The notes below the pieces were generated by a model. That model did not search any database and was not told where the DNA came from. It worked only from the letters and a program-made list of their open reading frames with translations. From positions 3,604,214 through 3,668,213 of the forward strand of contig NC_092567.1 of NCBI RefSeq assembly GCF_037975245.1: DNA of 64,000 bases, in the 5' to 3' direction. The translations under genes and the position numbers were made by a program. Positions 61,966 to 64,000 of this stretch are shown here, piece by piece (the stretch's first letter is position 1; every line of letters begins with the position of its first letter). The DNA comes from Apostichopus japonicus. Lineage: Eukaryota; Echinodermata; Holothuroidea; Aspidochirotida; Stichopodidae.

Positions 61966-62030
61966 AGTTACTTGCGAATTGCCTGGTTGATTTTCGACAA
62001 GCTCAACTGGTAACTCCACTCTTGGAATCC
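61966..62030 (-). CDS. Splice-flanked block, divergence hotspot, copy B
   Basis: Minus strand: acceptor TTTTCCTCTTGTTTAG, 65 bases, donor GTAAGTC. With two leading bases completing a codon, it reads IPRVELPVELVENQPGNSQV without a stop. Its copy A partner (19736-19798) differs at about 14 of 64 positions with a stop in the same frame, while flanks on either side are nearly identical. The peptide gives no family. Confidence 0.35.
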
Positions 62031-63350
62031 CTAAACAAGAGGAAAATATAAGTAATGAATATATATAAGATAATACAGAAACAAAGACAATACAGTATAG
62101 TTAAATGTTGTAAACATTCATCAGATGCAGCCATATAAGAAGTGTTATTTCAGATACATCGATTCAAGTTACATTAAACTGTGCATGTTTCCAAATGTCT
62201 TGACAAGTTTTGTCCTCTTTATTATTATTATTATTATTTCAGTTATTATTTTAGGGATTTCTAACGAGTACGTCCTGCGAATATTTTAGTACGCTAAATC
62301 CATGAAAACAAGGTCACTAATGCTGTGGTCGTTTTGATTCCATGCTTGAAAGGACTGATTTGTGAAGGTTGGATTCTATAAAAAGTTCGACTGTTTGCTT
62401 GAAATATTGAAAATAAGTATATTAGTAACAAAAATGAGTATTATATTTTAACAAATATTGACTTATAACACAAGGATATCATTCTCTCCCAATCTATAAA
62501 AATGATTTCTCTGTAGAACAGGATTACTGTACAAGAATCAGTTCCCTTATCTCCACACCCCATCCTCTTCCCTGCTGGTAACCATCAAATGACCCTATCC
62601 AGGGGAATTCCCCTTGATATCACAATGACTCAGTCAATGCAACCCAATGTACTATCACACATTGGTGCGATGCAGGGAAATTTTCCGTCCTGTTTATCCC
62701 ATCAAGCTAGTAGGCATTTCCAATTTAGCTGCAGGGTTTAACATTCTCATAATTATGAAAGTTCGACAATTCCTTCAAACATTAATTTAATCGTTACAGA
62801 AACATATCCCGGTGACTCAGCTCTCATTATGTGCTTTTCATATAAGCTGCAGAGCCTAACATTCTACTCATTATGAAGTCCGACAATTCCTTCTAACTTT
62901 GATATAATCGTTACATAACTTATATTCATGTCACTTAGAAGGTAAACTGAGTTTGGTCTATTCATGTGGTTGATAAATGTTCAGCTGTTTGAAACCCATT
63001 GGATCAAATGTTTTGTATAAATATGACCATGCTAGACCGGGGTCTGCTCTCATGTTTTGTAACGGTGTAACTTGTGTTAGGATTATCAGCTTTTACTTTC
63101 AGTGGAGGAATATTAACAATTAAGACTTTAATTATTAATACATATAATGTTGTAAAATGAAACGTCGTCTTGTTTCTTTCTTTGTATCTGCTAGCGATAC
63201 CTTGTTCTCCAAAACTATAATTTTATCAACGATAAGTCATTCAGATTTGAGGTCGATGGTGATATAAAAACCAATCTAGATAACTCGGTTCATTGCCCAA
63301 GGTTAGAGATGGGGGTAGGTTGGGTTGGGCGGTAGGGGAGGGGTAAGACT

Positions 63351-64000
63351 CAGACTGATGTTCAGTGGTGCAGAAAGTGCTGCACCGTGTGTGTTCACAT
63401 GGTGTAAGAGCACGCTTAAAGACCCTGGTCAGAGGCATTGTTTGACACGGGGACATATTGCCTACGAAGTCGTAAAACTCATGCAATGGCTTTTTTAATG
63501 TACTCCCGGGACCCCAATACGAAAGTAATTCCTATCAATGTTTTTTAAAAATTATTCGCGATCATAATACACTCACACTCTCTTCCGCAGCATACGGGCA
63601 TATGTGGTTACCATAGTACCAATTTCTGGGAACCTGTTAGTTTGCAGATAGTTTGCAGGCATATAGTAACAGTTAGGCTTGACCTCGACTTTATCTATAT
63701 AGCTCGATTTTATTTGACAGAGAAATTGGTGAAACTGAATGAAAGACCACGATTTGTTTTTGTTTTTAGTAAAGAGAACCGATTACTAATATTCATGTTG
63801 ATATCTTACACAATGTGTTTGGCCAAAGAGGATCAAACTCAAAACCATTGAAAACAGGAAATTGAAAGCCAGATTCCTTTCTTATAAGACTTTGATAATT
63901 TCTTACACATGTGTTAGGTTTGTCAACATAAAAGTAAAACCAGCTAGCAGGCTAGTGACAGCGCCTACCACAAACTAAACTTAAAAATTATGCTGATGTG
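63351..64000. other. Right edge, no gene seen
   Basis: Beyond the duplication edge there are only short frames. The forward frame at 63642-63851 has no recognisable motif and the window ends shortly after. Confidence 0.55.

Larger units (their letters stand above)
43040..63350 (+). repeat. Segmental duplication, copy B, expanded by insertions
   Basis: Direct-orientation partner of 11285-21540. It is interrupted by the hAT element at 43164-44279 (itself carrying another), the 9.6-kb element at 44684-54308 (itself carrying a 4.4-kb one) and the MITE at 59039-59447. Removing these leaves about 9.2 kb, close to copy A. The best-matched part is 54650-62800. Alignment is loose at 54400-54650, where copy A has several hundred extra bases. 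Confidence 0.9.

Overview
This is metazoan nuclear DNA. It is AT-rich and gene-poor, with canonical GT-AG splice signals around tiny exon candidates, tRNA-derived SINEs, hAT, CMC/EnSpm-like and Harbinger-like transposons, MITEs, microsatellites and minisatellites. There are no operons, no ribosome-binding sites and no long ORFs. The repeat types suit a marine invertebrate, possibly an echinoderm, but nothing here proves the phylum. The window begins exactly on an EcoRI site, so its left edge may be a clone end. No intact multi-exon host gene can be read. Most open frames are chance or repeat-derived.

Layout. 1-11.28 kb: short direct and inverted repeats; a tRNA-SINE split by a foldback element made of near-palindromic 21-bp units (2.43-3.33 kb); three long (AT)n tracts flanking an unassigned 166-codon frame with one stop; a five-unit ~220-bp satellite (8.59-9.68 kb); one possible 5-codon first exon. 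11.28-21.54 kb (copy A) and 43.04-63.35 kb (copy B): a directly repeated segmental duplication containing a ~34-bp minisatellite. Copy B is twice as long because it took in at least five mobile elements for which copy A keeps the uninterrupted sequence. 21.5-43 kb: a 36-bp microexon candidate, a 21-bp minisatellite, a collapsed Harbinger-like element, a cysteine-rich ORF, a LINE reverse-transcriptase scrap, a third partial copy of the duplicated segment and three hAT elements with 8-bp target duplications.

The most informative region is 44.68-54.31 kb. A 9.6-kb element with 16-bp perfect TIRs (CACTG...) and a TA target duplication carries a decayed ORF resembling the large SAMD3-like family of animal proteins. 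An exon of that ORF is cut by a second 4.4-kb element (CACTCTTAA TIRs, AA duplication, palindromic CCGGATC subterminal repeats). Removing the inner element restores the reading frame exactly. The inner element carries a minus-strand gene that starts with a SAM-like domain.

Two other signals stand out. One is a 65-bp block bounded by splice sites that differs between copies A and B far more than its flanks. The other is a strong excess of the palindrome TGACGTCA (22 sites found by eye). Everything is from reading alone; no alignment or database search was run.
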